From: a virus
Length of the DNA: 53,902 nt
Strand: one strand, 5' to 3'
Virus record (IMG/VR): IMGVR_UViG_3300032296_000199
Span: 1-53,902 of that record
Shown here: one piece after another, positions 33,564 through 40,797 of the stretch
How positions within the stretch are numbered: the stretch's first letter is position 1
Layout: each line of letters starts with the position of its first letter
The notes under the pieces: model-generated
What the model saw: only the letters and a program-made list of their open reading frames with translations
Database searches by the model: none
Told to the model about the DNA's origin: nothing
Made by a program: the position numbers and the translations under genes

Positions 33564-34766
33564 TCAATTCTCCATAAATACTTTTTTACCTGATGGAGGA
33601 GTCCAATTCTTGTTCTCCGTTACCATCCACAAAGTTGGTGATGAGATATTCCACACCACATCGCTCTCAAGATAACCATCGGTGAACACCAATACGCATT
33701 CAGCATTGATCTTCTTCTTATTTATGTATTCAGCCACAGATGAAACTCTAGTTCCCCCGCCACCCAAAGGCTTCAACATCGAACCGATTTGGTCATAGTT
33801 ATCCGTAAAGAGTTGTTCACCATGTACCTTGGTGTCCCACCACAAAATGCGCACCGCATCAGGCGAGACTGCCTCACAGATAGAGACCAGTTCTGAGGCG
33901 AACTCATCAAGTTGTTGTTGTCCAATAGAACCTGAAGTGTCGATTGCCACCACGACCTCACCAATAGTTTCATTCTCTACTGTTGGTAGATAGATATCGT
34001 TGGAGATGAGTCGCCTATTGAACTTGCGCCATGTGTACTCATCCTTGCCTTTGCATGATGAAGTTACAAAGTCAGCCAACTCTTTCTTCCAATCAATGAC
34101 AGGGTTAAGTAAGTCGCTGATAGATCGGGGCAAGTCAATACCCAAGCGACCCGCTAAGAGTGCGCCTTCTCGTATTGCTCTGTCGATCTTGCCATCCATC
34201 TCCTTGGCTTCCTCCTGAGTCATTTGCTTGCCAAAGTCATGCTTGTCGAATTCGTATTCACCACCCCCTGAACCACTACCCTTCTCGCCTTCCTTGTCAG
34301 GCTTACCACCACCTCCGCCACCACCCTTCTTGCTCTTGAGTAATTTGTACACCTCACGCATGCTCATGTTGTGATACTGCGGGTCATACAGTCCACCCTT
34401 GGGTAGTTGAACTAACTCGGGATACTTCTTGCTGATCTCCGTGATCATGTCATTGACCACATAGTCAGCCGCCTTGTTAGCCTTCTCACCATCCTCCTTG
34501 AACATGTCTGCTCCGTGCAGATGGTGTCGCAATCCAATGTGCAAGTTCTCATGCAAGATAAGCCCATTCACCTCGGGTTGTGTTGGACAGATAGTCTGTA
34601 AGAATGTTCTGCCATACTTCTTGTTGATGCCATCCGTATAGGCGGTGATCGCCTCATCCACCACCTCAGTCGAACCCATCATCATCACGCCACCCCACAA
34701 TGCAGTCTCGGGGTGTTTCATCAGGGCGATATGCCCCTTCTTGATTCGTTGCTCTTCAGTAATCAT
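33564..34766 (-). CDS. VWA-domain protein with N-terminal HExxH metallopeptidase-like region
   Basis: 400 residues. LILHENLHIGLRHH near residue 72 is an HExxH zinc motif; residues about 145-170 are a Gly/Lys linker; EVVVAIDTSGSIG near 272 is the MIDAS motif of a von Willebrand factor A domain, completed by GGGGTRVSS and FTDGYLES. The layout matches the VWA-like/metallopeptidase-like pairs (DUF2201 style) that work with MoxR AAA+ ATPases. Coupled to the upstream microprotein by an overlapping TAATG. Likely acts with the MoxR gene product as a chaperone or remodeller. Confidence 0.8.
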   Translation of the reverse strand: MITEEQRIKKGHIALMKHPETALWGGVMMMGSTEVVDEAITAYTDGINKKYGRTFLQTICPTQPEVNGLILHENLHIGLRHHLHGADMFKEDGEKANKAADYVVNDMITEISKKYPELVQLPKGGLYDPQYHNMSMREVYKLLKSKKGGGGGGGKPDKEGEKGSGSGGGEYEFDKHDFGKQMTQEEAKEMDGKIDRAIREGALLAGRLGIDLPRSISDLLNPVIDWKKELADFVTSSCKGKDEYTWRKFNRRLISNDIYLPTVENETIGEVVVAIDTSGSIGQQQLDEFASELVSICEAVSPDAVRILWWDTKVHGEQLFTDNYDQIGSMLKPLGGGGTRVSSVAEYINKKKINAECVLVFTDGYLESDVVWNISSPTLWMVTENKNWTPPSGKKVFMEN

Positions 34767-34855
34767 TATGGTCTCCAGTAATAAACGTCTAACAGTAAAA
34801 CGATGAATGCCAACAGCAGTAGCACTCGCTCAAACTTCTCGCCTCTTGTAAGCAT
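34766..34855 (-). CDS. Tiny single-span membrane protein (29 residues)
   Basis: A short ORF with GAGGT five bases upstream of the ATG, fitting exactly between the MoxR and VWA genes. MLTRGEKFERVLLLLAFIVL then a Leu/Asp turn and YYWRP: one predicted transmembrane helix flanked by charged residues. Its stop overlaps the VWA start. The LLxAF...YWR pattern recurs in the 59-residue microprotein upstream of MoxR. Confidence 0.6.
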   Translation of the reverse strand: MLTRGEKFERVLLLLAFIVLLLDVYYWRP

Positions 34856-34863
34856 GTGCTACC

Positions 34864-35934
34864 TCACAGGAGTTGGTGATTGTCAGTCGCCCACTTGTTG
34901 ATCTCTTGGTTGTATCGCGCCAACTTGGGCTTGGCTCGCATCATCATGGTGAAAAAGATCGATTGGATTTCTTCTTGGGGAATACGATTCACAAAGTCCA
35001 TGTACTTGTTCAGGGTATCCTGAGTATCTAACTTGTCGATTGCCTCGAACAACATCATGACCAATGCGCTTACATTGTCAGGAACGCTGATAGTCTTGGG
35101 ACTCTTGATGATGTCCTCATACTTAGTCAGGCGACCCTCAAGTGAGATGAATGCCGCGATAGACTTAGCGAACGCCTCACCCGCAGTACCCGCCAACGCA
35201 ACAGTCAATGTATTCTCTGAGTATTCGCTACGCTTCTCGACGATTGGAGAACACTTAGCCAATGAGCGAGGAGACACAAAGGACTTGCTCGTTGATGATG
35301 GTTTAAAGATATATGGGTTGTCTTGCTGATCGGGATCCAAGTAAGACTTGAACGCCTTGGTATTCATAGCCGCCCATGCCCGAATGGGTCGCGCAATGCC
35401 GTTCGCACTCGCCCATGTATTCCACTCATCATGGTTAGGCTTACGCATACTGACCAAGCACACACGATTCCCAACGTGTGCCAACATGCCATCACCCACA
35501 CCATCGCTTGCATTGTTACTTGTTGCAAACACAATGCTCCCTGCGGGCAGTTGCTCATCACCCACACTACGCTCTAGCATAAGTCTTGTATAGATGATCT
35601 GCATCAGCTTGGGTGACTTCATGAACTCATCGAGCATGATCACCTTCTTCTTGCCATTGCCCATCTTGAACAACGATGAGACATAGTACTCAAGTGTCTT
35701 GCTCGTATGGTTCGGGATAGATGCCGCAACATCCATCATATCTTTCACAGGGCAATCCACATAGATGTAGTCGTACTCATCCTCACCCATCTCTGCTTTA
35801 AGCATTGTTAAGATGGTTGATTTGCCAACCCCAGGCTCAGAGACAACAACGACTGTGTTTGTTGCACCGATAGACTTGATGAGTTGTTTGGTCTCATCGA
35901 TAGATGTGGTCAATGAAAAGTTTACTTTCGACAT
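34864..35934 (-). CDS. MoxR-like AAA+ ATPase
   Basis: 356 residues from ATG at 35934 (GGAG upstream). VVVSEPGVGKSTILTMLKAE near 32-45 is Walker A, KKVIMLDEFMKSP near 98 Walker B, VFATSNNASDG a sensor-1 Asn segment. Order and length fit the MoxR/CobS group of AAA+ ATPases that pair with VWA proteins. Probably remodels protein complexes together with the downstream VWA partner. Confidence 0.85.
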   Translation of the reverse strand: MSKVNFSLTTSIDETKQLIKSIGATNTVVVVSEPGVGKSTILTMLKAEMGEDEYDYIYVDCPVKDMMDVAASIPNHTSKTLEYYVSSLFKMGNGKKKVIMLDEFMKSPKLMQIIYTRLMLERSVGDEQLPAGSIVFATSNNASDGVGDGMLAHVGNRVCLVSMRKPNHDEWNTWASANGIARPIRAWAAMNTKAFKSYLDPDQQDNPYIFKPSSTSKSFVSPRSLAKCSPIVEKRSEYSENTLTVALAGTAGEAFAKSIAAFISLEGRLTKYEDIIKSPKTISVPDNVSALVMMLFEAIDKLDTQDTLNKYMDFVNRIPQEEIQSIFFTMMMRAKPKLARYNQEINKWATDNHQLL

Positions 35935-35961
35935 GGCTTTCTCCAATTAATGTTTCAGGGA

Positions 35962-36141
35962 TTACTGACTTACTTTTTTGATCTCAAAGGTTTTTGATTC
36001 CTCATCGACCTCGATGTAGGCTTCTTTCAAACCTACGGCTACCAATGCACAAGAGATGTAGATGCGCTTGCGCTCTGATCTCCAGTACATGACTGTCATG
36101 ATTGCAAAAGCAATCAACAATACAATTTCTAAATCTGTCAT
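35962..36141 (-). CDS. Small single-span membrane protein (59 residues)
   Basis: Starts in an ATGA overlap with the DUF3150-like gene. MTDLEIVLLIAFAIMTVMYW gives one N-terminal transmembrane helix followed by basic RSERKR, then a soluble tail (KEAYIEVDEESKTFEIKKV). Sits directly upstream of MoxR. The helix pattern resembles the 29-residue microprotein on the other side of MoxR. Confidence 0.6.
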   Translation of the reverse strand: MTDLEIVLLIAFAIMTVMYWRSERKRIYISCALVAVGLKEAYIEVDEESKTFEIKKVSQ

Positions 36142-37046
36142 AAGAATGCTTTCAATGGTTTAAAGTTGGACAACAAGTCATCCACGCTCTCTTTCACTTG
36201 GCTTCGTGCATACGAACTCTCACGCAACTCCTCGCATGTCACGCCATCCAATGCGTTCTCTAGTCGAGCTCTAGCATCCTCCAATGCGGTGTTATTTGTT
36301 AAGTTAAAGGACTTCAGGGTCTCACACAACTCCTTGGCTTGTGTGATGGTTGTGTCGTAAATCTTCTTGCGTTTGACCTTGCCATCCTCGTTGGCGGTAT
36401 TCTCTGTGCATGCATTGCTGATGCGCTCAGCGAACAGGACAAGTCTCTCGCTCGCATCTTGCATGACTGTATCGATGATCTCTCCCACTTGCTTCTCGTA
36501 TCCGCGCATCAAGTCTTCAGCGATAGCCTCGCTGATGTTAGACCTGAAGTCATTCGCAGGGACTTTTGTCACGAACAACTTGATCTTGAATCGGCTTCGC
36601 AAATCTTGTGGTTCAGGGTACTCTGAACGATTAAACATGTCGCCTTGCTTGAATGCCGCATCGCTGACCATCGTGGGGTATGCCGCAATGAACTTATCAA
36701 ACAAGTCATCAAAGGCTTTCTCATGCCCCTCGTATTCTTTCTTGAACTTCTCAAGGTTGATCATGGGCAACAAACGCATTGACCCCGCCCAATCGTATGT
36801 GCAACGCTGAAGCCAGTTATAGACGGTTTGCCGATAGTTAAGGAGGGCTTTGTGGTCGGGCGAGTTAGCGAGCAAGTTCTTGGTGAACTTGCCTGCCTCA
36901 GAGGATGCATTCTTAGCAGATGTAACCTCGTCAGAGATAGCGCGATCTTGCTTGGTCGCAGTCCACACGTTCACGTCTACTGAGACAATAAGTGCAGATG
37001 TTGCAAGTGAGATCACTTGGTTCGGTTGTTGTAATTCAAAGTTCAT
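36138..37046 (-). CDS. DUF3150-like protein of the MoxR/VWA module
   Basis: 302 residues, ATG preceded by GGGAG. Mostly helical (KFKKEYEGHEKAFDDLFDKF, GYEKQVGEIIDTVMQDASER) with an N-terminal VSVDVNVWTATKQD segment. DUF3150-type proteins accompany CobS/CobT-like AAA+ and VWA genes in phages and plasmids; the assignment rests on this gene order and general composition, not on a firm motif. Confidence 0.45.
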   Translation of the reverse strand: MNFELQQPNQVISLATSALIVSVDVNVWTATKQDRAISDEVTSAKNASSEAGKFTKNLLANSPDHKALLNYRQTVYNWLQRCTYDWAGSMRLLPMINLEKFKKEYEGHEKAFDDLFDKFIAAYPTMVSDAAFKQGDMFNRSEYPEPQDLRSRFKIKLFVTKVPANDFRSNISEAIAEDLMRGYEKQVGEIIDTVMQDASERLVLFAERISNACTENTANEDGKVKRKKIYDTTITQAKELCETLKSFNLTNNTALEDARARLENALDGVTCEELRESSYARSQVKESVDDLLSNFKPLKAFL

Positions 37047-37047
37047 T

Positions 37048-37251
37048 TCAACGACTCCCTTTATGAGATGAGTTAAGGTTAAGTAACAAGGAACGATCAG
37101 TCACAACTATGTAGTTGGACTTGGGCATCGGCACGATTGTGTGTTTCACAGAACGCGCGTGTAACTCGCCACATGGCATACACAATGTATAACCATGTAG
37201 TTGGCGAGCAATAGAAAATGGTTCACCACAGACTGAACAACTAGGTGTCAC
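37048..37251 (-). CDS. Small zinc-ribbon protein (67 residues)
   Basis: SCSVCGEPFSIARQ and LCMPCGELHAR give two CxxC pairs about 18 residues apart, a typical zinc ribbon. It overlaps the gene upstream by four bases and ends one base before the DUF3150-like gene. May be a small DNA- or RNA-binding adaptor. Confidence 0.6.
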   Translation of the reverse strand: MTPSCSVCGEPFSIARQLHGYTLCMPCGELHARSVKHTIVPMPKSNYIVVTDRSLLLNLNSSHKGSR

Positions 37252-37523
37252 AGCGTTGAGGTGTTGAGTTGTCGTGTGAGCAATGTCCAGTCATGTGCTA
37301 GACCTTCCTCTTTGTCCTCCAGTTGACAGATGTGCAAGTCATACTCTGCCATTGCCTTGTCGGTGAACACGTCTGTCACCACGCCATCGCACAGGAGAAG
37401 ATAGACTTCCACGATAGGCTGAGACTGTATTGTGTTGCGCATTGCTTCGCGCACAGAGGGATGCACATTGGCATCGTTGGCAATCTCTTGCAAGATCGCA
37501 TGGATTTGTTTGAACTGTCCCAT
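37248..37523 (-). CDS. Small acidic helical protein (91 residues)
   Basis: Start chosen at the ATG at 37523 because TAAGGAA lies seven bases upstream; a GTG or ATG further up is less supported. MGQFKQIHAILQEIANDANV then VEVYLLLCDGVVTDVF and an acidic C-terminus. First gene behind the extended -10 promoter, so probably an immediate-early product. Function unknown. Confidence 0.6.
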   Translation of the reverse strand: MGQFKQIHAILQEIANDANVHPSVREAMRNTIQSQPIVEVYLLLCDGVVTDVFTDKAMAEYDLHICQLEDKEEGLAHDWTLLTRQLNTSTL

Positions 37524-37608
37524 AACTGATTCCTTACTGTAAATTTCACCCATCGGTGAATCACTAACTTAGACTATTGAGCAGGGAACTTCCCCACTCA
37601 AATTACAT

Positions 37609-37617
37609 TATACCATA
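37609..37617 (-). promoter_or_regulatory. Extended -10 promoter for the DUF3150/MoxR/VWA operon
   Basis: On the - strand TGGTATAAT is a perfect extended -10 (TGn plus TATAAT) with no good -35. It lies about 85 bases before the 91-residue gene and is followed by an AT-rich leader. Confidence 0.65.
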
Positions 37618-37659
37618 ACTTTACAAATAAACATAGGGATATACCCCAACTTTGTTGAG

Positions 37660-37986
37660 TCATAGGTCTAGTGTTAAAGGCTCTTGTGGCATCACACGAA
37701 TCCCATACCCGAGCTTCTGAATACGCCTGAGATTTGGCTCAGTCAAAGTCTTGGTATCCGCAATATCTGCAAACACCTTTGCCTTGTCGCACACGGGATA
37801 GACCACTCGTTTCCCATATACATCCATTACGCGGACTGTGATAACAAGATCATTGCCAAGCGCCATGACAACAACTCTGTCTGCTTCTGATCTTGTCTCC
37901 CACAGGTTGTCGCCATGCTCATCGTGGAGATAGTCTCCATTGGCAAGTTCAATCATGTAACCCTCGGTTGTTCTGATAACTTTCAT
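37660..37986 (-). CDS. Unknown early protein (108 residues)
   Basis: ATG at 37986 has GGAG six bases upstream. Beta-rich: MKVIRTTEGYMIELANGDYL, VVVMALGNDLVITVRVMD. No recognised family. Its stop is 42 bases before the extended -10 promoter. Confidence 0.55.
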   Translation of the reverse strand: MKVIRTTEGYMIELANGDYLHDEHGDNLWETRSEADRVVVMALGNDLVITVRVMDVYGKRVVYPVCDKAKVFADIADTKTLTEPNLRRIQKLGYGIRVMPQEPLTLDL

Positions 37987-38008
37987 CATTCTCTCCATTG
38001 TTAATTGT

Positions 38009-38329
38009 TTACAGGATGTTGTAGCCTTTGAGCCAGCGTCTTGTGTCTTTGCCCATGCTGACTATGGTTAAACCCTCGTACTCGTTGTCGATGTCTTTGA
38101 ACTCATCAAAGTCGAATGCGGGGTCAGTTGTGTTTGTGCAGAGATAGTCTCTGTCATTCAGCGGGTCGTGAATCGCTAACCAATCGCTCACCACCTTGTC
38201 AGCGTCTAGTTGCGTGGCAGACTGTCGCACAGTCCGAGGGGTTGTAACGCGCAATGCTTTACGCATCTTGCGGGGTAGGTATTGGTGTTGCTCCCGATTT
38301 GTGGGATTGACCAAAAAGTGAACTTTCAT
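38009..38329 (-). CDS. Unknown early protein (106 residues)
   Basis: ATG after AGGAGAAAGC. MKVHFLVNPTNREQHQYLPR is basic; the C-terminal half is acidic (DFDEFKDIDNEYEG) and ends WLKGYNIL. First gene after the origin-like block, downstream of the extended -10 promoter at 38410. Possibly an early host-takeover protein. Not recognised. Confidence 0.55.
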   Translation of the reverse strand: MKVHFLVNPTNREQHQYLPRKMRKALRVTTPRTVRQSATQLDADKVVSDWLAIHDPLNDRDYLCTNTTDPAFDFDEFKDIDNEYEGLTIVSMGKDTRRWLKGYNIL

Positions 38330-38409
38330 TGCTTTCTCCTAGAATTTTTTCACTACCCCCTGAATGACTAAACAGGGGTTCGATGAGTCTAATCACCCAC
38401 CGAACTTCC

Positions 38410-38431
38410 ATTATAACATGTATACCTGATT
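38410..38431 (-). promoter_or_regulatory. Extended -10 promoter with shared ATCAGGTATA motif (site A)
   Basis: On the - strand TGTTATAAT gives a perfect extended -10 and is preceded by ATCAGGTATACA. The same ATCAG(G/C)TATA element occurs at 39817-39837 and 40452-40470. Likely drives the 106- and 108-residue genes. Confidence 0.6.
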
Positions 38432-39007
38432 ACAAGAAGTGTTGAGGTCAACTATTTTGATGTGAGGTTTTTGGAATTTAAATGGGCTTTTGTAAAGTGG
38501 CGTTGGAATTTGGAAAATGGTTGGAATTTATTTGGGATAGGTTTCACAGGGCTAACTATACTTATATAGTATATATATAGATATAATAGTATTCTTTTTT
38601 AAAAAAGAGTGCTGATGTAAAAAGTGCAAATTCCAAAATTCCAAAATTCCAAGGCGATGTGGAAAGAACGAGGAGGTTTGATTTTGCAAGAAAAATGATT
38701 TAGTTAAGTTAAAACAAGCGTTGCCTTGCACTAGCTGGCAAAGAGAAGCGAACGTGAATAACTCTAAGGTGTTGGCTCTCCTCCGCAGAAACTGGAATTT
38801 TGGAATATCCACAAGATATCCACAGGTTATACACGAAATTCTCTTTATAAAACAACAACTTAGCAAAGTTCCAATTTCGATTCCAATTTTGGAACGACTT
38901 TACAAATAAGTGGAATTTCTAGGTAGTAACCCTAGTTTCAGATTTGGAATTCCAATGTTCCAGCTCAGTTCCAGTTGTGTTGGAATTACATTGGAACATT
39001 GGAATAA
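38432..39007. other. Candidate replication origin: iterons, DnaA-like boxes and AT-rich tract
   Basis: No supported gene lies here. At least 14 copies of TTGGAAT or its complement ATTCCAA are scattered in both orientations, including 38471, 38503, 38521, three at 38630-38652, and a perfect palindrome TTGGAATTCCAA at 38944-38955. Two TATCCACA direct repeats (38806, 38817) are 11 bp apart, one helical turn, followed by TTATACAC at 38827; all are near the DnaA box TTATNCACA. An AT-only-like stretch (38557-38600) could unwind. It lies between divergent early and late operons. Origin function is inferred, not shown. Confidence 0.55.
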
Positions 39008-39104
39008 TTTCACTAACCCCTGAACGACTAAGTTAGAGCCTTGCCCACGCACACGCTCGCTCACACACGCGACGACAAGTAACTGGTCTCGTAGGGTCGA
39101 GACG

Positions 39105-39140
39105 AAAAAAAACCCGCCAGACCTTTCGATCTGGCGGGTT
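39105..39140 (-). terminator. Strong intrinsic terminator after the 201-residue gene
   Basis: An 11-bp perfect stem (AACCCGCCAGA / TCTGGCGGGTT) with an 8-base loop followed on the - strand by eight T. It lies 12 bases past the gene's stop and isolates the origin-like block from its transcription. Confidence 0.9.
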
Positions 39141-39151
39141 GGCTTGCTAAG

Positions 39152-39757
39152 TTACTTGCTTAGCGCAGTCTTGAAGGCATCGATTGCCATTCGCAGTTTC
39201 ACTTCGGTTGGTGCAGTGGCGTCATTGCGCGCCAGTGCAGTCTTGCATCGGGCTTTCATTGTGTCGAAAGTATCTTTCTCGAAGTCTGTCCAAACCTTCG
39301 CTTGGATGCGCTCTCTGACCTTTCCCTTGTCCAACTCTTTACGCACTGCGCGTTTCAAGTCTGACATTCGGTTGCTGACATACTTGCTGAAATCGTCGCG
39401 TATGCCCTTGATCACGCCATGCTTGACTGGGTTATCAGTCTTGATCTGACCGAAGGCTTGCTGACTGTAGGACAAGCAATATGCCAGACTGACACTATGC
39501 ATGCCCTTGTCATTCGGCACCCATTCGTCAGAGTAAGTTACAGCAGGGTGCAACTCTTGCCAACGAAGCGCCCATCCTGATTTCAATTCTGCACCAACTT
39601 CGTCAGAATACGAATTCAGAAAATCAGGGCATTTGCTGATCACGAATGACGCCACATTTGTCATGCGCTCACCCGAAAGGGCAGACTGATAACCCGCATC
39701 CTTGAAAGTATTGATGACAATTTCAGCGGATTCAACTACAGATTTTGCTTTTGACAT
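39152..39757 (-). CDS. Unknown early protein (201 residues)
   Basis: ATG preceded by AGGAGAC. Largely helical (SDLKRAVRKELDKGKVRERI, FEKDTFDTMKARCKTALARN) and basic toward the C-terminus, which suggests nucleic acid binding. It has its own promoter motif (site B) and its own terminator. Next to the origin-like block, so an initiator or iteron-binding protein is one speculation; no motif proves it. Confidence 0.6.
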   Translation of the reverse strand: MSKAKSVVESAEIVINTFKDAGYQSALSGERMTNVASFVISKCPDFLNSYSDEVGAELKSGWALRWQELHPAVTYSDEWVPNDKGMHSVSLAYCLSYSQQAFGQIKTDNPVKHGVIKGIRDDFSKYVSNRMSDLKRAVRKELDKGKVRERIQAKVWTDFEKDTFDTMKARCKTALARNDATAPTEVKLRMAIDAFKTALSK

Positions 39758-39816
39758 TTAAGTCTCCTATAAAAAAGCAATTTACAAAATATCAGGCAAA
39801 CCGAATTGTCTGTCTG

Positions 39817-39837
39817 ATGTATAAGTTATACCTGATG
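39817..39837 (-). promoter_or_regulatory. Shared promoter/operator motif (site B)
   Basis: On the - strand CATCAGGTATAACTTATACAT contains the perfect inverted repeat GTATAA-C-TTATAC and the ATCAGGTATA element of site A. It lies 60 bases before the 201-residue gene. The -10 may be TATACA; no clear -35. Confidence 0.45.
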
Positions 39838-39946
39838 CACCCTTGATAAAGCAAATTTTCACGGCATGGTGAATTTATAACCTAGAGGTCAGGCACGCAC
39901 ACGCCTTCGCGCGGCGACAAATAACTGGTATCAATTCTCGGGGCAC

Positions 39947-39975
39947 AAAAAAAAGAGGAGGCCGAAGCCTCCTCT
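39947..39975 (-). terminator. Intrinsic terminator with UUCG loop
   Basis: On the - strand AGAGGAGGC-TTCG-GCCTCCTCT is followed by a run of T. It begins two bases after the 68-residue gene's stop codon. UUCG tetraloop makes it very stable. Confidence 0.9.
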
Positions 39976-39976
39976 G

Positions 39977-40183
39977 TCACCGCTTGAAGTAGTCGCTAGG
40001 CAACTTGCTAAACGGTATGTCATCAAACTTGGCGCAAAAGATTGCACGCATCACTTGATTGTTGACCATCATCCTGAACATCCGATGGTTCTGAAGCAGA
40101 CTGAATGGGCGCTTCTCCTTTGCGGCTTCGTATGTTGCATGACGAACCCACACTCTCCAGACATTGTCTTGTCCTACTGTCAT
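39977..40183 (-). CDS. Unknown small basic protein (68 residues)
   Basis: ATG preceded by AGGAGAACG. MTVGQDNVWRVWVRHATYEA is followed by an Arg/Met-rich helical segment (NHRMFRMMVNNQVMRAIF). It is tightly followed by a UUCG terminator. Basic, hydrophobic and small: perhaps a host-takeover inhibitor; not recognised. Confidence 0.6.
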   Translation of the reverse strand: MTVGQDNVWRVWVRHATYEAAKEKRPFSLLQNHRMFRMMVNNQVMRAIFCAKFDDIPFSKLPSDYFKR

Positions 40184-40202
40184 ATCGTTCTCCTATAAAG
40201 AA

Positions 40203-40220
40203 GAGGGGCCGAAGCCCCTC
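40203..40220 (-). terminator. Hairpin with UUCG loop after the 62-residue gene
   Basis: On the - strand GAGGGGC-TTCG-GCCCCTC, then TTCTTTA. The weak T run suggests partial termination and read-through into the 68-residue gene, which lacks its own promoter. Confidence 0.6.
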
Positions 40221-40223
40221 GTG

Positions 40224-40412
40224 TTACCACTCGCCGCGAGCCGCGACCAGTCTGCCTCTGATGCCAATCAGCACCGTCGTGTTAGCGAGCCGATACTGCT
40301 TAGCCCACGTCAGCGCCTCATTCATCGTGTATGCATAATGAACGAAGAGCTTATCTTCCCACTGCACTACAACCTTGTAGTGCGACAACCAAACCCACAA
40401 TGACTTGATCAT
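40224..40412 (-). CDS. Unknown small protein (62 residues)
   Basis: ATG preceded by TTAGGAG. MIKSLWVWLSHYKVVVQWED, FVHYAYTMNEALTWAKQYRL, then TTVLIGIRGRLV: beta-strand and helix segments, no family recognised. First gene of the leftmost early cassette, next to motif site C. Confidence 0.6.
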   Translation of the reverse strand: MIKSLWVWLSHYKVVVQWEDKLFVHYAYTMNEALTWAKQYRLANTTVLIGIRGRLVAARGEW

Positions 40413-40451
40413 TCGATTCTCCTAATCTGCATTGCACTATTGCTCTGCATT

Positions 40452-40470
40452 GATATAGTTATAGCTGATG
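40452..40470 (-). promoter_or_regulatory. Shared promoter/operator motif (site C)
   Basis: On the - strand CATCAGCTATAACTATATC matches sites A and B in the ATCAG(G/C)TATA core. It lies 40 bases before the 62-residue gene. Confidence 0.4.
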
Positions 40471-40697
40471 GGGTACGGCATTTGCAAATCCTGACGGCTT
40501 GACCCCACCTATACCGGCCCCCCCAATCTTGCGAGCTGGTTCCATCGCCCCCTATACACTAAGACTTGCACAAATCACCACACATTTTCCCAGTCTTTCA
40601 GACACCCCCCACCCCTTCCTTTTCTCCGCACTGTTGCTTGTCAAGTTTTTACAGGAAACACCCCCCTATAGGATTCCTACCACCCTTTACAAATATG

Positions 40698-40706
40698 TGG
40701 TATATT
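40698..40706 (+). promoter_or_regulatory. Candidate late promoter (extended -10)
   Basis: TGGTATATT is an extended -10 with one mismatch in the hexamer; no convincing -35. It is the best match upstream of the terminase genes, about 90 bases before the chosen start. Confidence 0.4.
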
Positions 40707-40797
40707 TATTCCCGTTGGGGTAACTGTGCAAAGGCTTTTTAAGCTTGCGGACGAGCAGCCAACCCAACACCATTTAACGGAGTGCCACTTTCCTCCT

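Larger units (their letters stand above)
38348..39031. repeat. 24-bp direct repeats flanking the origin-like block
   Basis: TTTCACTA(C/A)CCCCTGAA continuing to (T/C)GACTAA occurs at 38348-38371 and 39008-39031 with two mismatches in 24 bases. The two copies bracket all the TTGGAAT iterons and the DnaA-like boxes. Confidence 0.75.
39046..39929. repeat. Pair of imperfect ~40-bp repeats next to two terminators
   Basis: 39046-39087 and 39894-39929 both read CACGCACACGC, a GC-rich stretch, then GCG(A/G)CGACAA(G/A)TAACTGGT. Each lies a few bases from a strong - strand terminator. Their role is unknown; possibly remnants of duplicated gene cassettes. Confidence 0.6.
39758..39976. other. Intergenic region between two early cassettes
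   Basis: No gene seen. Contains shared motif site B (39817-39837), the second copy of the ~40-bp repeat (39894-39929) and the UUCG terminator (39947-39975). Confidence 0.7.
40413..40797. other. Non-coding gap between divergent early and late genes
   Basis: Holds motif site C near its left end and a candidate late promoter at 40698-40706. The middle (about 40500-40620) is C-rich on the + strand with several runs of four or more C. An in-frame GTG at 40726 would extend the small terminase gene into it, but it would leave almost no leader behind the promoter. No packaging site was recognised. Confidence 0.6.

Noticed and set aside
38721-38909. Open frame on the + strand in the iteron block (62 residues)
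   Set aside because: No ribosome binding site, lies across DnaA-like boxes and iterons, and the sequence has no protein-like pattern.
40500-40620. G-quadruplex on the - strand in the C-rich gap
   Set aside because: C runs on the + strand are too irregularly and widely spaced for a standard four-run G4.
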